The notes beneath the pieces were generated by a model. It did no database searches, was not told where the DNA came from, and saw only the letters and a program-made list of their open reading frames with translations. From positions 697,424 through 761,423 of the forward strand of contig NZ_VJZZ01000001.1 of the NCBI RefSeq assembly GCF_009659535.1: a stretch of DNA of 64,000 bases, given 5' to 3'. How positions within the stretch are numbered: the stretch's first letter is position 1; every line of letters begins with the position of its first letter. Source of the stretch: Aggregicoccus sp. 17bor-14. GTDB lineage: Bacteria > Myxococcota > Myxococcia > Myxococcales > Myxococcaceae. The position numbers and the translations under genes are program-made. Shown one piece after another: positions 27,203-35,454 of this stretch.

Positions 27203-27553
27203 TCAGGCCGCGGAGCCGCTGAACATCACGCGGGCCACGCCCAGGAGGCGGTCCACGTCGCGCGAGGTCAGCCCGCGGGCGCGGGCGAAGTCGGACAGGG
27301 GGCGCAGCAGATCCTCGGTCTGCGCCGGGGACTGCTCCGTGCCGGCGAAGAGCTCCCCGAGGCTGACGCCCAGGGCGCTCGCCAGCGCGGCGAGCGTCTC
27401 CAGGTGGGCGACGCGCTCACCGCGCTCGATCATGGAGAGGAACGACACGCTGATCTGCGCGCGCTCCGCGAGCTCTTCCTGGGTCCAGCGCTCGGGCCGC
27501 TGCGTGCGCAGCTCGCGGATTCGCTGACCGATCCTCTTTCCAAGTTCCGACAA
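27203..27553 (-). CDS. XRE-family helix-turn-helix regulator
   Basis: A 116-residue cytoplasmic DNA-binding protein. Residues 5-65 form a Cro/CI-type helix-turn-helix: ELGKRIGQRIRELRTQR, then TQEELAERAQISVSFLSMIE and LGVSLGELFAG. The rest (about 70-116) is a short helical region with no ligand-binding domain. I chose the TTG at 27553 because it gives the normal family N-terminus; the open frame extends 19 codons further, but that part is not protein-like. It lies downstream of lptD on the same strand by 69 bases. Target genes are unknown. Confidence 0.8.
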   Translation of the reverse strand: MSELGKRIGQRIRELRTQRPERWTQEELAERAQISVSFLSMIERGERVAHLETLAALASALGVSLGELFAGTEQSPAQTEDLLRPLSDFARARGLTSRDVDRLLGVARVMFSGSAA

Positions 27554-27622
27554 GACGCCCCTACCCTCCGTATGTGCTGCGGCACACAAGAACCCGCCGC
27601 CCACCCGCACGATTCCGGGCGC

Positions 27623-30193
27623 TCAGGTCCCGAAGGAGCCGAAGCGCGCGATGGTGAAGTTGGCCCCGAAATCGAGGCCGGGCACGTCCCGGCGCTTGAT
27701 GAGCACGCCCTCGAGGCGCCAGCAGTCACAGGCGGGGCCGTAGGACAGGCCGAACACCTGCTGCGCGAGGACGTTCTTCGGATCCAGCGGTTGCACGATG
27801 GCCTCGTACCGCAACCCGAGGCCGATGCCCATCGTCAATCGCGCGCCGGTGAAGAGCTGCCGAGCACGCGCCGTGCTGGTCGCCGGGGGACCGACCAGGG
27901 CGTCGATCCCCCGGCGCAGCGCGTCCGAGCCCACGTTCACGAGGTCGTCGTACTGGGCGAAGAGCAGCTCGCCCTTGCCGTTGTCGATGGTGACGTTGCC
28001 GCTGATCTGGGTGAACTGCCCCGAGGGCAGGTCGTAGCGGGCGATGCCGGTGGCGCGGAAGGGCCCGCTCTGGGCGCTGAGGCGGGCGTAGGTGTCGCGC
28101 AGGCGCGAGCCCTCGGCGGGCGCATCCGACTGCAGCACGCGGTCCGCGAGCGAGCTGAGGTCGAAGCCCTGGCCCAGGTCCAGGCGCAGCACCTCCTGGG
28201 TCGCCCCGTCGCGCCGGTGGAAGAGGCGCTGGTCCACCTCCACCACGGCGTGCAGGAAGCCGGGGGCGCGCGGGTCGCTCGCGCGCGGCAGCGCCGCGTC
28301 GATCTCGTCGTACACGGTGCCCGGCGCGCGCCCGGCGACGCTGCGCCCGGTGCCCAGCAGGCCGCCCCAGGTGAGCGGCACCATGCGCAGCTCCACGCGC
28401 GGCGCGACCACGTGGCGGAACAGCGCCTTGTGCTTCCAGTCGTAGGTGCGCGCCAGCTCGCTGTCGAGCACCACCCCTGCGAGCGGGTAGCCGCGCTGGG
28501 CGAAGCGCCCGGTGAGCTCGCCGAACGCGAGATCCTGGCGCACCGCGAGCGAGGGCGTGAGCCGCAGGTAGGGCCCCAGCGCCCAGGAGCCCGAGAGGCG
28601 GGGGAAGAGGTCCAGCCGGTCGCGCGACTCGCGGTCCGCGCCGTCGTAGCGGCCGTTGGCCTGCAGCGTGTCCGTGACGATGCGCGGCGGCGCGTCCGGG
28701 GCATCGCGCACCAGGTAGATGCCGCGCTCGTCCACGAGGCCGTTCTCGCCCGCGTCGTCGAAGGAGCTCGTGAGGGGCGACAGCCGGCTGAACTCCACCC
28801 GCAGGCTGCCGGAGAGCACGCGGCCCAGGGCACGCTCGGGCAGGGCCCAGGTGAGGGCCGGCAGCCGGTGCAGCGTGCCCGGCTGGATGATGACGTCGCC
28901 TGCGCGGGGCCCGTTGGGCAGCTCGGCGATGCCCGCGGGGTAGCGGTCCGTGCCCAGGAAGCTGTAGCCGTTGCGCAGATCCTGGCGCAGCGAGATGTCC
29001 AGGCCCAGGTAGTGGTCGTCGTCGCGGTGGTAGGCCACGCCGGTGCTGCGCAGGTAGCCCACCTCTCGCGCGATGATGTCCGCGATGAGGTCGCGCGTGT
29101 AGTAGCCGTCCGAGACGAACGACGCGTCCACGCGGTCGTGGAAGCCTCCGCCCAGGTCCTGCACGTGCTGCAGGCTCGCCTCGCCGCGCAGGCCGCGCTG
29201 GGCCTGCACGATGCGGCCGTCCGCGTCGCGGAAGAAGGCGAAGGCGAGCGGGTCGCGGCGCGGGCGCGAGTCGTCGATGAGGCCGAGGCTGAGCCGCCCC
29301 GAGGTGCGCTCGCTGGGCACGTAGCGGAACTCGGTGTGCAGCCGGGGCCCCCGCACGCCCACCAGGTTCGGCTCGCGCCGGTCCACGTCCGGGTTCGGGT
29401 CCACGTCGCGCGCGGACGAGCCCAGGTAGAAGCCCGGCGTGAGGGTGAGATCGTAGCTGCGGCCCAGCGTGAGGAAGAAGGGCTGCTCGAGCTGGGGGCC
29501 GTTGAGGGCGGTCTTCGTGATCTTGGGCACCAGCACGCCCGAGCGCCGCTCGGACAGGGGCAGGTAGAGCCAGGGCAGCGCGAACACCGGCACCGAGTAC
29601 ACGTAGACGACCGGCCAGCTGAGGATGGCGCGCTCGCCCACCTCCACCTTCGCGCGCTTGGCCTCCACGCGCCACGAGGGCTCCTTCGGGTCGCACTCGC
29701 AAGGCGTGAAGGCGAGGTCGTCCACCGCGAAGCCGTTGGCCCCGGTGCGCCGGATGCGGGTGCCGGTGATGATCACCGGGGTTTCGCCTATCTCGCGCAG
29801 CTCCTTGGGCGTCTTCGTGGCGAGCAGCTGCTCCACCGAGACGTTCTTCTTCTGCATGAAGACGCCGCCCTTGACGTTGGCCTCGAAGGACTTGATGTCC
29901 ACCGAGATCTCGTCCGCCACGGCGGCGAAGAGCCCGCGCACCAGCATCACGTTGCCGCGCGCGACCGCCCGCTCCTGCGTCTGGTCGTAGCTCAGCTCGT
30001 CGGCGCGCAGCAGCAGCTCACCGGTGCGCATCACCGTGTGGCCGCGCGCCGAGAGGCTCTGGAAGCCGTTCTCCACCACGAGCTCGTCCGCCGAGAGCTC
30101 GGCGACGTCTCCCGTGGGCAGCTCCAGCTGCATCGACAGCGGAATCTGCGCCGAAACGAGCAGCGCAGCGGTCACGGGGAGCAGGAGGATCAT
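27623..30193 (-). CDS. lptD: LPS-assembly outer-membrane protein LptD
   Basis: The beta-barrel that inserts lipopolysaccharide into the outer leaflet of the outer membrane. At 856 residues it has a signal peptide, an OstA/LptA-like beta-jellyroll domain (about 25-130, with ELSADELVVENGFQSLSARGH and ERAVARGNVML), a segment YSVPVFALPWLYLPLSERRSGVLVPK that is typical of LptD, and a long barrel with alternating strands to the C-terminus, including YGPACDCWRLEGVL near the end. The cysteines at about 184-186 (CECDP) and the CDC pair could form the inter-domain disulfides known in LptD. It follows the AMIN-protein gene by 36 bases. No LptE is seen. Confidence 0.88.
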   Translation of the reverse strand: MILLLPVTAALLVSAQIPLSMQLELPTGDVAELSADELVVENGFQSLSARGHTVMRTGELLLRADELSYDQTQERAVARGNVMLVRGLFAAVADEISVDIKSFEANVKGGVFMQKKNVSVEQLLATKTPKELREIGETPVIITGTRIRRTGANGFAVDDLAFTPCECDPKEPSWRVEAKRAKVEVGERAILSWPVVYVYSVPVFALPWLYLPLSERRSGVLVPKITKTALNGPQLEQPFFLTLGRSYDLTLTPGFYLGSSARDVDPNPDVDRREPNLVGVRGPRLHTEFRYVPSERTSGRLSLGLIDDSRPRRDPLAFAFFRDADGRIVQAQRGLRGEASLQHVQDLGGGFHDRVDASFVSDGYYTRDLIADIIAREVGYLRSTGVAYHRDDDHYLGLDISLRQDLRNGYSFLGTDRYPAGIAELPNGPRAGDVIIQPGTLHRLPALTWALPERALGRVLSGSLRVEFSRLSPLTSSFDDAGENGLVDERGIYLVRDAPDAPPRIVTDTLQANGRYDGADRESRDRLDLFPRLSGSWALGPYLRLTPSLAVRQDLAFGELTGRFAQRGYPLAGVVLDSELARTYDWKHKALFRHVVAPRVELRMVPLTWGGLLGTGRSVAGRAPGTVYDEIDAALPRASDPRAPGFLHAVVEVDQRLFHRRDGATQEVLRLDLGQGFDLSSLADRVLQSDAPAEGSRLRDTYARLSAQSGPFRATGIARYDLPSGQFTQISGNVTIDNGKGELLFAQYDDLVNVGSDALRRGIDALVGPPATSTARARQLFTGARLTMGIGLGLRYEAIVQPLDPKNVLAQQVFGLSYGPACDCWRLEGVLIKRRDVPGLDFGANFTIARFGSFGT

Positions 30194-30229
30194 GACCGTT
30201 TCGAACGCCGTCCTCCGCGGCGTGCGCGG

Positions 30230-31768
30230 TCAGCGCCGGGACGGGCGCGGGAACTCCAGCGACACCTCGTTGCCCTCCTGCCGCGCCTGGTAGGGCACCT
30301 GCGACTTGAGGCGGATCGCGATCCGCACGGTGCGAGACGGCCCCGCCGACGGGTCCACCGCCGCGACCGCAGTATCGAAGAACGAGGTGTCCAGCGCGCG
30401 CGTATTGTTGGTGAGGCCGATCCGGGTGTTCTCCAGTTCAAGGATCAGCGTGCCGCCCTCGCCCTCGCTCACCGTGTAGCGGACGGGGGCGGAGGTGCGC
30501 ACGAACACGCGCGAGCTGCTCGCCTCCTGCTTGAAGCCCACGAAGGTCATGGTGCTGCGGCCCCCGCGCACGGCGAGCTGCCCGTCCCCGGAGCCCTCGG
30601 CCCCCTGGGACGCCTGCGCCTCGCGCTTGGCGCGCGCCGCCTCGGCCCGCTCGGCACGCGCGTCCGCGAGCGCCTGCTTCTTCGCCTCGGCGTCCGCGCG
30701 CTTCTTCTCCTGCGCCTCGGCGGCCGCCTGGCGCCGGGCCTCGGCGTCGGCCTGCTTCTTGTCGGCAGCCTCCGCCGCGCGCGCCTGCGCCTCCTTCTGG
30801 GCCTCGGCCTTCTTTGCGTCGGCCGCGGCGCGCGCCTCCTCGGCGGCGCGCTGCTTCTCCGCCTGCGCCTGGGCCTTCTTCTCGGCCTCGGCCTTCCTGG
30901 CCTCCTCGGCGAGCCGCTGCTTCTCGGCCTTCGCCGCGGCAGCCGCATCGGCCTGGGCCTGCTTCTCGGCCTGCGCCTGCTTCGCCGCGTCGGCCTTGGC
31001 CTGCTTCTCGGCGTCCGCCTTCGCCTGGGCCTGCTCGCGCCGCTGCTGATCGTTGCGCGCCGTGGCCTCCGCCGCGGCCTTCTGCAGCGCCTCCTGGTCC
31101 GCCTTCGCCGCGGCCGCGGCCTGCGCCGCCGCCTTCTCCTGCGCGTCGCGGTCCGCCTTCGCCGCGGCGGCCGCCTGGGCCGCGGCCTTCTCCTGCGCGT
31201 CGCGGTCCGCGCGCGCGGCCGCCGTCGCATCGCCCGTGGTGCCGGCATCGGCCGGGGCCGCGGGAGCGGCCGCCACGGGCGCAGGGCCCGCGGGCTTCGC
31301 CGCGGCGGGCTGCTGCGCGGGGGCGGGCTGCTGCGCCGCAGGCTGCTGCGCGGGGGCCTGCGGCGCCGCCTGGGCCACGGCCGCGGGCTCGCCGAGCACC
31401 TTCACCACCAGGGTGGTGCCGTCGGCCTGGAAGTCGGTCTCCACCTCGCGCGAGAAGCCGATGAGCACGCGCGCGATGGCGGTGGCCTCGGAGCCGTAGC
31501 TCGCGGTGCGGATGCCGGTGACGGTGCCGTTGGTCACCGGCAGCTCCTCGGGCACGCCGGAGAAGACGGCCTCGGAGATGTCGATCACGAGCCGCGCGGG
31601 GTCGGTCATCGTGAAGGTGGTGAAGTTCGGCTTCTTCGTCCCGGTGATCACCACCGAGTTGCCGCGCACCTCTACCCGGGTGATGGTGTTGAGGTCCGCC
31701 GGACCCTGCGCGAGCGCGAGGAACGGGGTGAGCACGAGAGCGAGCAGGGACAGCGCCGAGGCCTTCAT
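30230..31768 (-). CDS. AMIN-domain protein with long Ala/Lys/Glu coiled coil
   Basis: A 512-residue exported protein: signal peptide (ALSLLALVLTPFLALAQ), then an AMIN-like domain (about 25-125; VEVRGNSVVITGTKKPNFTTF and PARLVIDISEAVFSG), an Ala/Pro/Gln linker, a helical region of near-continuous Ala, Lys, Glu, Gln and Arg (about 170-385), and a second AMIN-like unit (about 400-510; TFVGFKQEASSSRVFVRTSAP, then TLILELENTRIG and VRIAIRLKSQVPY). AMIN domains occur in PilQ secretins and amidases and can bind peptidoglycan. The first AMIN shape is strong, the second is inferred from strand pattern. It lies just upstream of lptD. The ATG at 31768 has GGAG 7 bases upstream. Confidence 0.8.
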   Translation of the reverse strand: MKASALSLLALVLTPFLALAQGPADLNTITRVEVRGNSVVITGTKKPNFTTFTMTDPARLVIDISEAVFSGVPEELPVTNGTVTGIRTASYGSEATAIARVLIGFSREVETDFQADGTTLVVKVLGEPAAVAQAAPQAPAQQPAAQQPAPAQQPAAAKPAGPAPVAAAPAAPADAGTTGDATAAARADRDAQEKAAAQAAAAAKADRDAQEKAAAQAAAAAKADQEALQKAAAEATARNDQQRREQAQAKADAEKQAKADAAKQAQAEKQAQADAAAAAKAEKQRLAEEARKAEAEKKAQAQAEKQRAAEEARAAADAKKAEAQKEAQARAAEAADKKQADAEARRQAAAEAQEKKRADAEAKKQALADARAERAEAARAKREAQASQGAEGSGDGQLAVRGGRSTMTFVGFKQEASSSRVFVRTSAPVRYTVSEGEGGTLILELENTRIGLTNNTRALDTSFFDTAVAAVDPSAGPSRTVRIAIRLKSQVPYQARQEGNEVSLEFPRPSRR

Positions 31769-31877
31769 CGACCACTCCAGGGGCAGGTCAGCAACCCCGG
31801 AATGGTAGCACGCGGGTGGCAGCCAGGAACTTTTCCACCCCCCTGCCCTGCCCACGGCGGGAAAGAGCGCCGCGCGC

Positions 31878-33137
31878 TCAGCGCGTGCGCGCCATCGAGG
31901 GCGGGCGCGCGCGGTGGGTGCACGCGTACTCGATGAGGTTCTTGATGTCGTAGCAGATCTGCCGGATGTCGTGCCCCATGGTGAGCTCGATGTGGCTGTT
32001 GCCCTTCACCGGCCGCCAGAGGAGATATTCGCTCTGCGCGGCGCGGTACACGCTGCGCGTGGAGGCCACCGAGGCGAGCGGATCCAGGTCCCCGAAGATG
32101 ATCGCCATGGGGACGCGGATCTTCGCGAAGCCGCGCTTGAAGTCGTAGCCGGTGCGGTAGCAGGTGAGCTCGCCCTTGCGGATCCACCGCGCGAACTGCT
32201 CCATCACCTTGCGCGGCTCGCGCTCACCGCCCTCGCGCAGCAGCCAGCGGATGTCCTGGGCGCTCACCCGCTTCGGGTTGGACAGCCAGTTCACCCGCGT
32301 GGTGACGCGCTCGTAGAGCGGGAACTCCTCGGCGCGCGCGAGCTGGCGCTCGAGGAAGCGCAGCCAGCTGTTCACCGGCACGTAGCGGAAGGACACCGGC
32401 TCGCGGGGGGCCTCGCGCGGGCGGCCCAGCAGCGCGCGCGCCCCGTTGGCGAGCCGCTGCTGCCCCCCGCGTCCCAGGTTCACCCCGGCGAGCGCCGCGT
32501 CGATGAGGCCCCCCACCGCGGGCGCCGTGAGCGCGAGCGCGCGCAGCGCGAGGAAGCCGCGCCCCAGGTCCGCCGGCGCACCGATGGTGATGAGCCCCTC
32601 GAAGTCGTCGCGGAGGCCGGCGTAGCCGTAGCCGAGCATGCCTCCCATGGAGTGGCCGCAGTAGAAGATGCGCTCGCGGCCCGTCACCCGCTTCACCGCG
32701 GCCACCGCCGCGGGCAGGTCGTAGAGGAAGTAGCTGTCCAGGTCCCAGCCGTAGTCGAGGTCCGCCGGCAGGGGCCGCCCGAAGTGCCGTGCGCGCTCAC
32801 GCTGCAGCGCGAGCGAGCTCTTGCCGTGGCCGCGCAGCTCCAGCACGTGGATGTCCACGCCGAAGTACAGCAGGTTCTTCACGAACTCGCCGCTCGTCCA
32901 CGTGTGGCGGTTCTGCGAGAAGCCGTGCACGAGCAGCAGCGGCTCGCCGAACAGCGGCTGCGCGAAGGGCTGCTCCAGCGGGCGGTAGCGGGTGACGGCC
33001 AGCGACCAGCCGTCCTCCGTCTCCACCACGTACTGCGTCTTCGCGTACAGCGAGCGGAAGCTCACCTCGTCCACCGTGGGCGCACGGGTGCCCGCGGAGC
33101 TCTCGGACGGCGTGGCGCGCGGGTGGGGGAGGCGCAT
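31878..33137 (-). CDS. alpha/beta-hydrolase
   Basis: A 419-residue cytoplasmic-looking alpha/beta hydrolase. It shows the oxyanion segment LLLVHGFSQNRHTW, the nucleophile elbow FYCGHSMGGMLGYGYAGL (Ser in G-H-S-M-G), the acid IIFGDLDPLAS, and a catalytic His near the end in GNSHIELTMGHD. An insert of about 130 residues forms the cap region between elbow and acid. Substrate is unknown; hydrophobic cap suggests a lipid or polyester substrate. The ATG at 33137 is chosen because an upstream extension of the frame overlaps folC. A promoter-like TTGGCG-N17-TAGATT lies just before it. Confidence 0.85.
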   Translation of the reverse strand: MRLPHPRATPSESSAGTRAPTVDEVSFRSLYAKTQYVVETEDGWSLAVTRYRPLEQPFAQPLFGEPLLLVHGFSQNRHTWTSGEFVKNLLYFGVDIHVLELRGHGKSSLALQRERARHFGRPLPADLDYGWDLDSYFLYDLPAAVAAVKRVTGRERIFYCGHSMGGMLGYGYAGLRDDFEGLITIGAPADLGRGFLALRALALTAPAVGGLIDAALAGVNLGRGGQQRLANGARALLGRPREAPREPVSFRYVPVNSWLRFLERQLARAEEFPLYERVTTRVNWLSNPKRVSAQDIRWLLREGGEREPRKVMEQFARWIRKGELTCYRTGYDFKRGFAKIRVPMAIIFGDLDPLASVASTRSVYRAAQSEYLLWRPVKGNSHIELTMGHDIRQICYDIKNLIEYACTHRARPPSMARTR

Positions 33138-33145
33138 CTCGCGCC

Positions 33146-33174
33146 AATCTACGGTCGCTGCTGCAGCGCGCCAA
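33146..33174 (-). promoter_or_regulatory. promoter of the alpha/beta-hydrolase gene
   Basis: On the minus strand TTGGCG (33174 to 33169), a 17-base spacer, and TAGATT (33151 to 33146), ending 8 bases before the ATG at 33137. There is no good ribosome site, suggesting a leaderless transcript. Confidence 0.45.
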
Positions 33175-33177
33175 GGC

Positions 33178-34491
33178 TCAGGCGCGCGCGCGTGCGAGCC
33201 CGGACACCGCGCCCACGAGGAAGAGCGAGCCGGTGCACAGCAGCAGCTCCCCCGGACCGCACGCGGCCGCCGCCCCCGCCAGCGCAGCGTCCAGCACCGG
33301 ATAGGCCGACACCTGCCCACACAGGGAGCGGGCGAGGTCCAGGTAGCGCTCGGGGGGCAGGGAGCGCGGGGTGTCCAGCGGCGTGAGGTGCAGCGAGGCG
33401 AGGCGCGGGAAGAGCGCGCGCGCCATCGGCTCCAGCGCCTTGTCCGCCACCACCCCGAACACCGCGTGTACGCGGCGCCCCGGATACTCGGCGTCGAGCG
33501 CGGCGAGCAGGGCCTGCACGCCCGCGGGGTTGTGCGCACCGTCCAGCAGCACGGTCGCCTGGGGGGCGAGCCCGAGGCCTCCGAGGCCTCCGAGGCCTCC
33601 GAGCTCTTCGAGCCGCCCGGGCCAGCGCGCCTGCAGGAGCCCCTCGCGCGCCGCGCGCGCGCTCACGCCCAGGCCGCGTTGCGAGAGCTGCTCCAGCGCC
33701 GCGAGCGCCACGGCCGCGTTCTGGCGCTGGTGCGGGCCGCGAAGGGAGAGCACCAGGCGCTCCAGGTGCCCGGAGGCGCTGCGGTAGTGCAGCCCCGCGC
33801 CCTGCCCCTCCATCGCGAAGTCGCGCCCCTCGAGCAGCAGCGGCGCGCCCACTGCGGCCGCGCGCGCCTCGATGACGGCGAGCGCCTCGGGCGCCTGGCG
33901 CGCGCACACCGCCGGCACGCCCGGCTTGAGGATGCCCGCCTTCTCACCCGCGATGGCCGCGAGCGTGTCCCCCAGCAGCGCCTGGTGGTCCATCGAGATG
34001 GGGGTGAGCGCGGTGACGAGCGGGCGCGCGGTGTTGGTGGCGTCCAGCCGGCCGCCCAGCCCCGTCTCGAGCACCGCCACGTCCACCGCCTCGCTCGCGA
34101 AGTGCCAGAGCGCGACCACCGTGCCGAACTCGAAGTAGGTCAGCTCCTCGGCGGCCCCGGGCGCGCGCTCGAGCACCTCGAGGATGCGCCTGCCCAGCAC
34201 CGCGTCCTCGATCTCCTCGCCGTCCACCTGGATGCGCTCGTTCACGCGCACCAGGTGCGGCGAGGTGTAGAGCGCCACGCGGTGGCCCGCCGCGCGCAGC
34301 GCCGCGGCGGCGAAGGCGCAGGTGCTGCCCTTGCCGTTGGTGCCCGCCACGTGCAGCGCGGGGTAGCGGCGCTCGGGGTGGCCCAGCTGGGCGAGCACCG
34401 CCTGCACGCGCTCGAGGCCCAGGCGGATGGTGGAGGGCGAGAGGCTGGCGAGGAAGGTCAGCGCCTCGTCCGGCGTGCGCGGGAGCGGCAT
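33178..34491 (-). CDS. folC: bifunctional dihydrofolate/folylpolyglutamate synthase
   Basis: Cytoplasmic ATP-dependent ligase that adds glutamate to dihydropteroate and folates. The 437-residue protein has the Mur-ligase-like P-loop AGTNGKGSTCAFAA, TSPHLVRVNERIQVDG, LETGLGGRLDATN, SMDHQALLGDTLAAIAGEKAGI, and the C-terminal domain motif LDGAHNPAG. All are typical of FolC. An internal 9-base tandem repeat encodes LGGLGGLGG, an odd low-complexity insert at a domain junction. It starts 16 bases after the accD stop, a common gene order in proteobacteria, so the two are one operon. Confidence 0.95.
   Translation of the reverse strand: MPLPRTPDEALTFLASLSPSTIRLGLERVQAVLAQLGHPERRYPALHVAGTNGKGSTCAFAAAALRAAGHRVALYTSPHLVRVNERIQVDGEEIEDAVLGRRILEVLERAPGAAEELTYFEFGTVVALWHFASEAVDVAVLETGLGGRLDATNTARPLVTALTPISMDHQALLGDTLAAIAGEKAGILKPGVPAVCARQAPEALAVIEARAAAVGAPLLLEGRDFAMEGQGAGLHYRSASGHLERLVLSLRGPHQRQNAAVALAALEQLSQRGLGVSARAAREGLLQARWPGRLEELGGLGGLGGLGLAPQATVLLDGAHNPAGVQALLAALDAEYPGRRVHAVFGVVADKALEPMARALFPRLASLHLTPLDTPRSLPPERYLDLARSLCGQVSAYPVLDAALAGAAAACGPGELLLCTGSLFLVGAVSGLARARA
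33573..33603 (-). repeat. 9-base tandem repeat within folC
   Basis: Three full copies and a partial copy of CGAGGCCTC, coding in frame for Leu-Gly-Gly units. Length could vary between strains without frameshift. Confidence 0.75.
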
Positions 34492-34507
34492 CGTCCCCGG
34501 CCCTCGC

Positions 34508-35368
34508 CTAGCCGAGCAGGCCGATGACCTGGGCGAGCTTCGTGCGCATCTCCTTGCGGTGCACGATGGCGTCGATCATCCCGTGCTCGAGGAGGAACTC
34601 CGAGCGCTGGAAGCCCTCGGGCAGCTTCTGGCGGATGGTCTGCTCGATCACGCGCGGCCCCGCGAAGCCGATCAGCGCCTTGGGCTCGGCGAGGATGATG
34701 TCGCCCAGCCAGGAGAAGGAGGCCGCGACGCCGCCCGTGGTCGGGTGCAGGAGCACCGAGACGTAGGGCTTGGTGCCGGTGCGGAAGCGCGCGATGGCCG
34801 CAGAGGTCTTCGCCATCTGCATGAGGCTGAAGATGCCCTCCTGCATGCGCGCGCCGCCCGAGGCGCTGAACACAATGGCCGGGCACTTGAGCTCGTGCGC
34901 GCGCTCGAACACGCGCGTCACCTTCTCGCCCACCACCGAGCCCATGGAGCCGCCCATGAACTCGAACACGAAGCAGCCCACCGAGACCGGGTGGTTCTCG
35001 ATGCGGCCCACGCCGGAGATGAAGGCGTCGTTCTCGCCGAGCGCCTTGCGGGTACTCTTGAGGCGGTCCTTGTACTTCTTGGAGTCGCTGAAGCCGAGCG
35101 GGTCCTCGGGCTCGAGCTCCTTGTCGAACTCCTCGAAGCTGCCCTCGTCCAGCAACGCCTGCAGCCGGACGCGCGCGGGCCAGTTCATGTGGTGGCCGCA
35201 CAGCGGGCACACGTTCCAGTTCTTCTCCAGCTCCTGGCGGTAGATGATCTCGTCGCAGCTCTCGCACTTGGCCCACAGCCCCTGCATGCGGCTGGGAGCG
35301 GAGCGGGTGTCCGCGGGCGCTTCGGTGTCCACGGCGATGCGGGGCTTCTTCGAGAACCAGGCGGCCAT
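34508..35368 (-). CDS. accD: acetyl-CoA carboxylase carboxyltransferase subunit beta
   Basis: Beta subunit of the transferase that moves the carboxyl group from biotin to acetyl-CoA, starting fatty-acid synthesis. The 286-residue protein has the N-terminal zinc ribbon (Cys35, Cys38, Cys54, Cys57) typical of bacterial AccD, then the crotonase-like domain with [16 protein letters not shown] and [21 protein letters not shown]. Length and ends are normal. A strong promoter (TTGACG-N17-TTAACC) lies just upstream, with the -10 box 9 bases before the ATG, so the message appears leaderless. folC follows. Confidence 0.96.
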   Translation of the reverse strand: MAAWFSKKPRIAVDTEAPADTRSAPSRMQGLWAKCESCDEIIYRQELEKNWNVCPLCGHHMNWPARVRLQALLDEGSFEEFDKELEPEDPLGFSDSKKYKDRLKSTRKALGENDAFISGVGRIENHPVSVGCFVFEFMGGSMGSVVGEKVTRVFERAHELKCPAIVFSASGGARMQEGIFSLMQMAKTSAAIARFRTGTKPYVSVLLHPTTGGVAASFSWLGDIILAEPKALIGFAGPRVIEQTIRQKLPEGFQRSEFLLEHGMIDAIVHRKEMRTKLAQVIGLLG

Positions 35369-35377
35369 GGGGCGGCG

Positions 35378-35406
35378 GGTTAAACCGCCGGGGCCGCCTC
35401 CGTCAA
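35378..35406 (-). promoter_or_regulatory. sigma70-type promoter of accD-folC
   Basis: On the minus strand TTGACG (35406 to 35401), exactly 17 bases of spacer, and TTAACC (35383 to 35378). The -10 box ends 9 bases before the accD ATG and no ribosome site intervenes. Confidence 0.6.
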
Positions 35407-35438
35407 CCGTTCCCTCGTGCCGCGCTGCGCCGTCTTGC

Positions 35439-35444
35439 TACAGT
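35439..35444 (+). promoter_or_regulatory. -10-like element of the RDD-protein gene
   Basis: TACAGT, extended upstream as TTGCTACAGT, ends 10 bases before the ATG at 35455. No Shine-Dalgarno sequence and no clear -35 box. Confidence 0.3.
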
Positions 35445-35454
35445 CCCCACCGCC

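Noticed and set aside
30547-31248. Arg/Pro-rich frames inside the AMIN gene
   Set aside because: They are frame-shifted readings of the Ala/Lys/Glu coiled-coil codons.
25508-31936. 2142-codon open frame on the plus strand
   Set aside because: It runs opposite the lipoprotein, XRE, lptD and AMIN genes. Composition is repetitive Arg/Ala/Gly/Leu and no motif is found.
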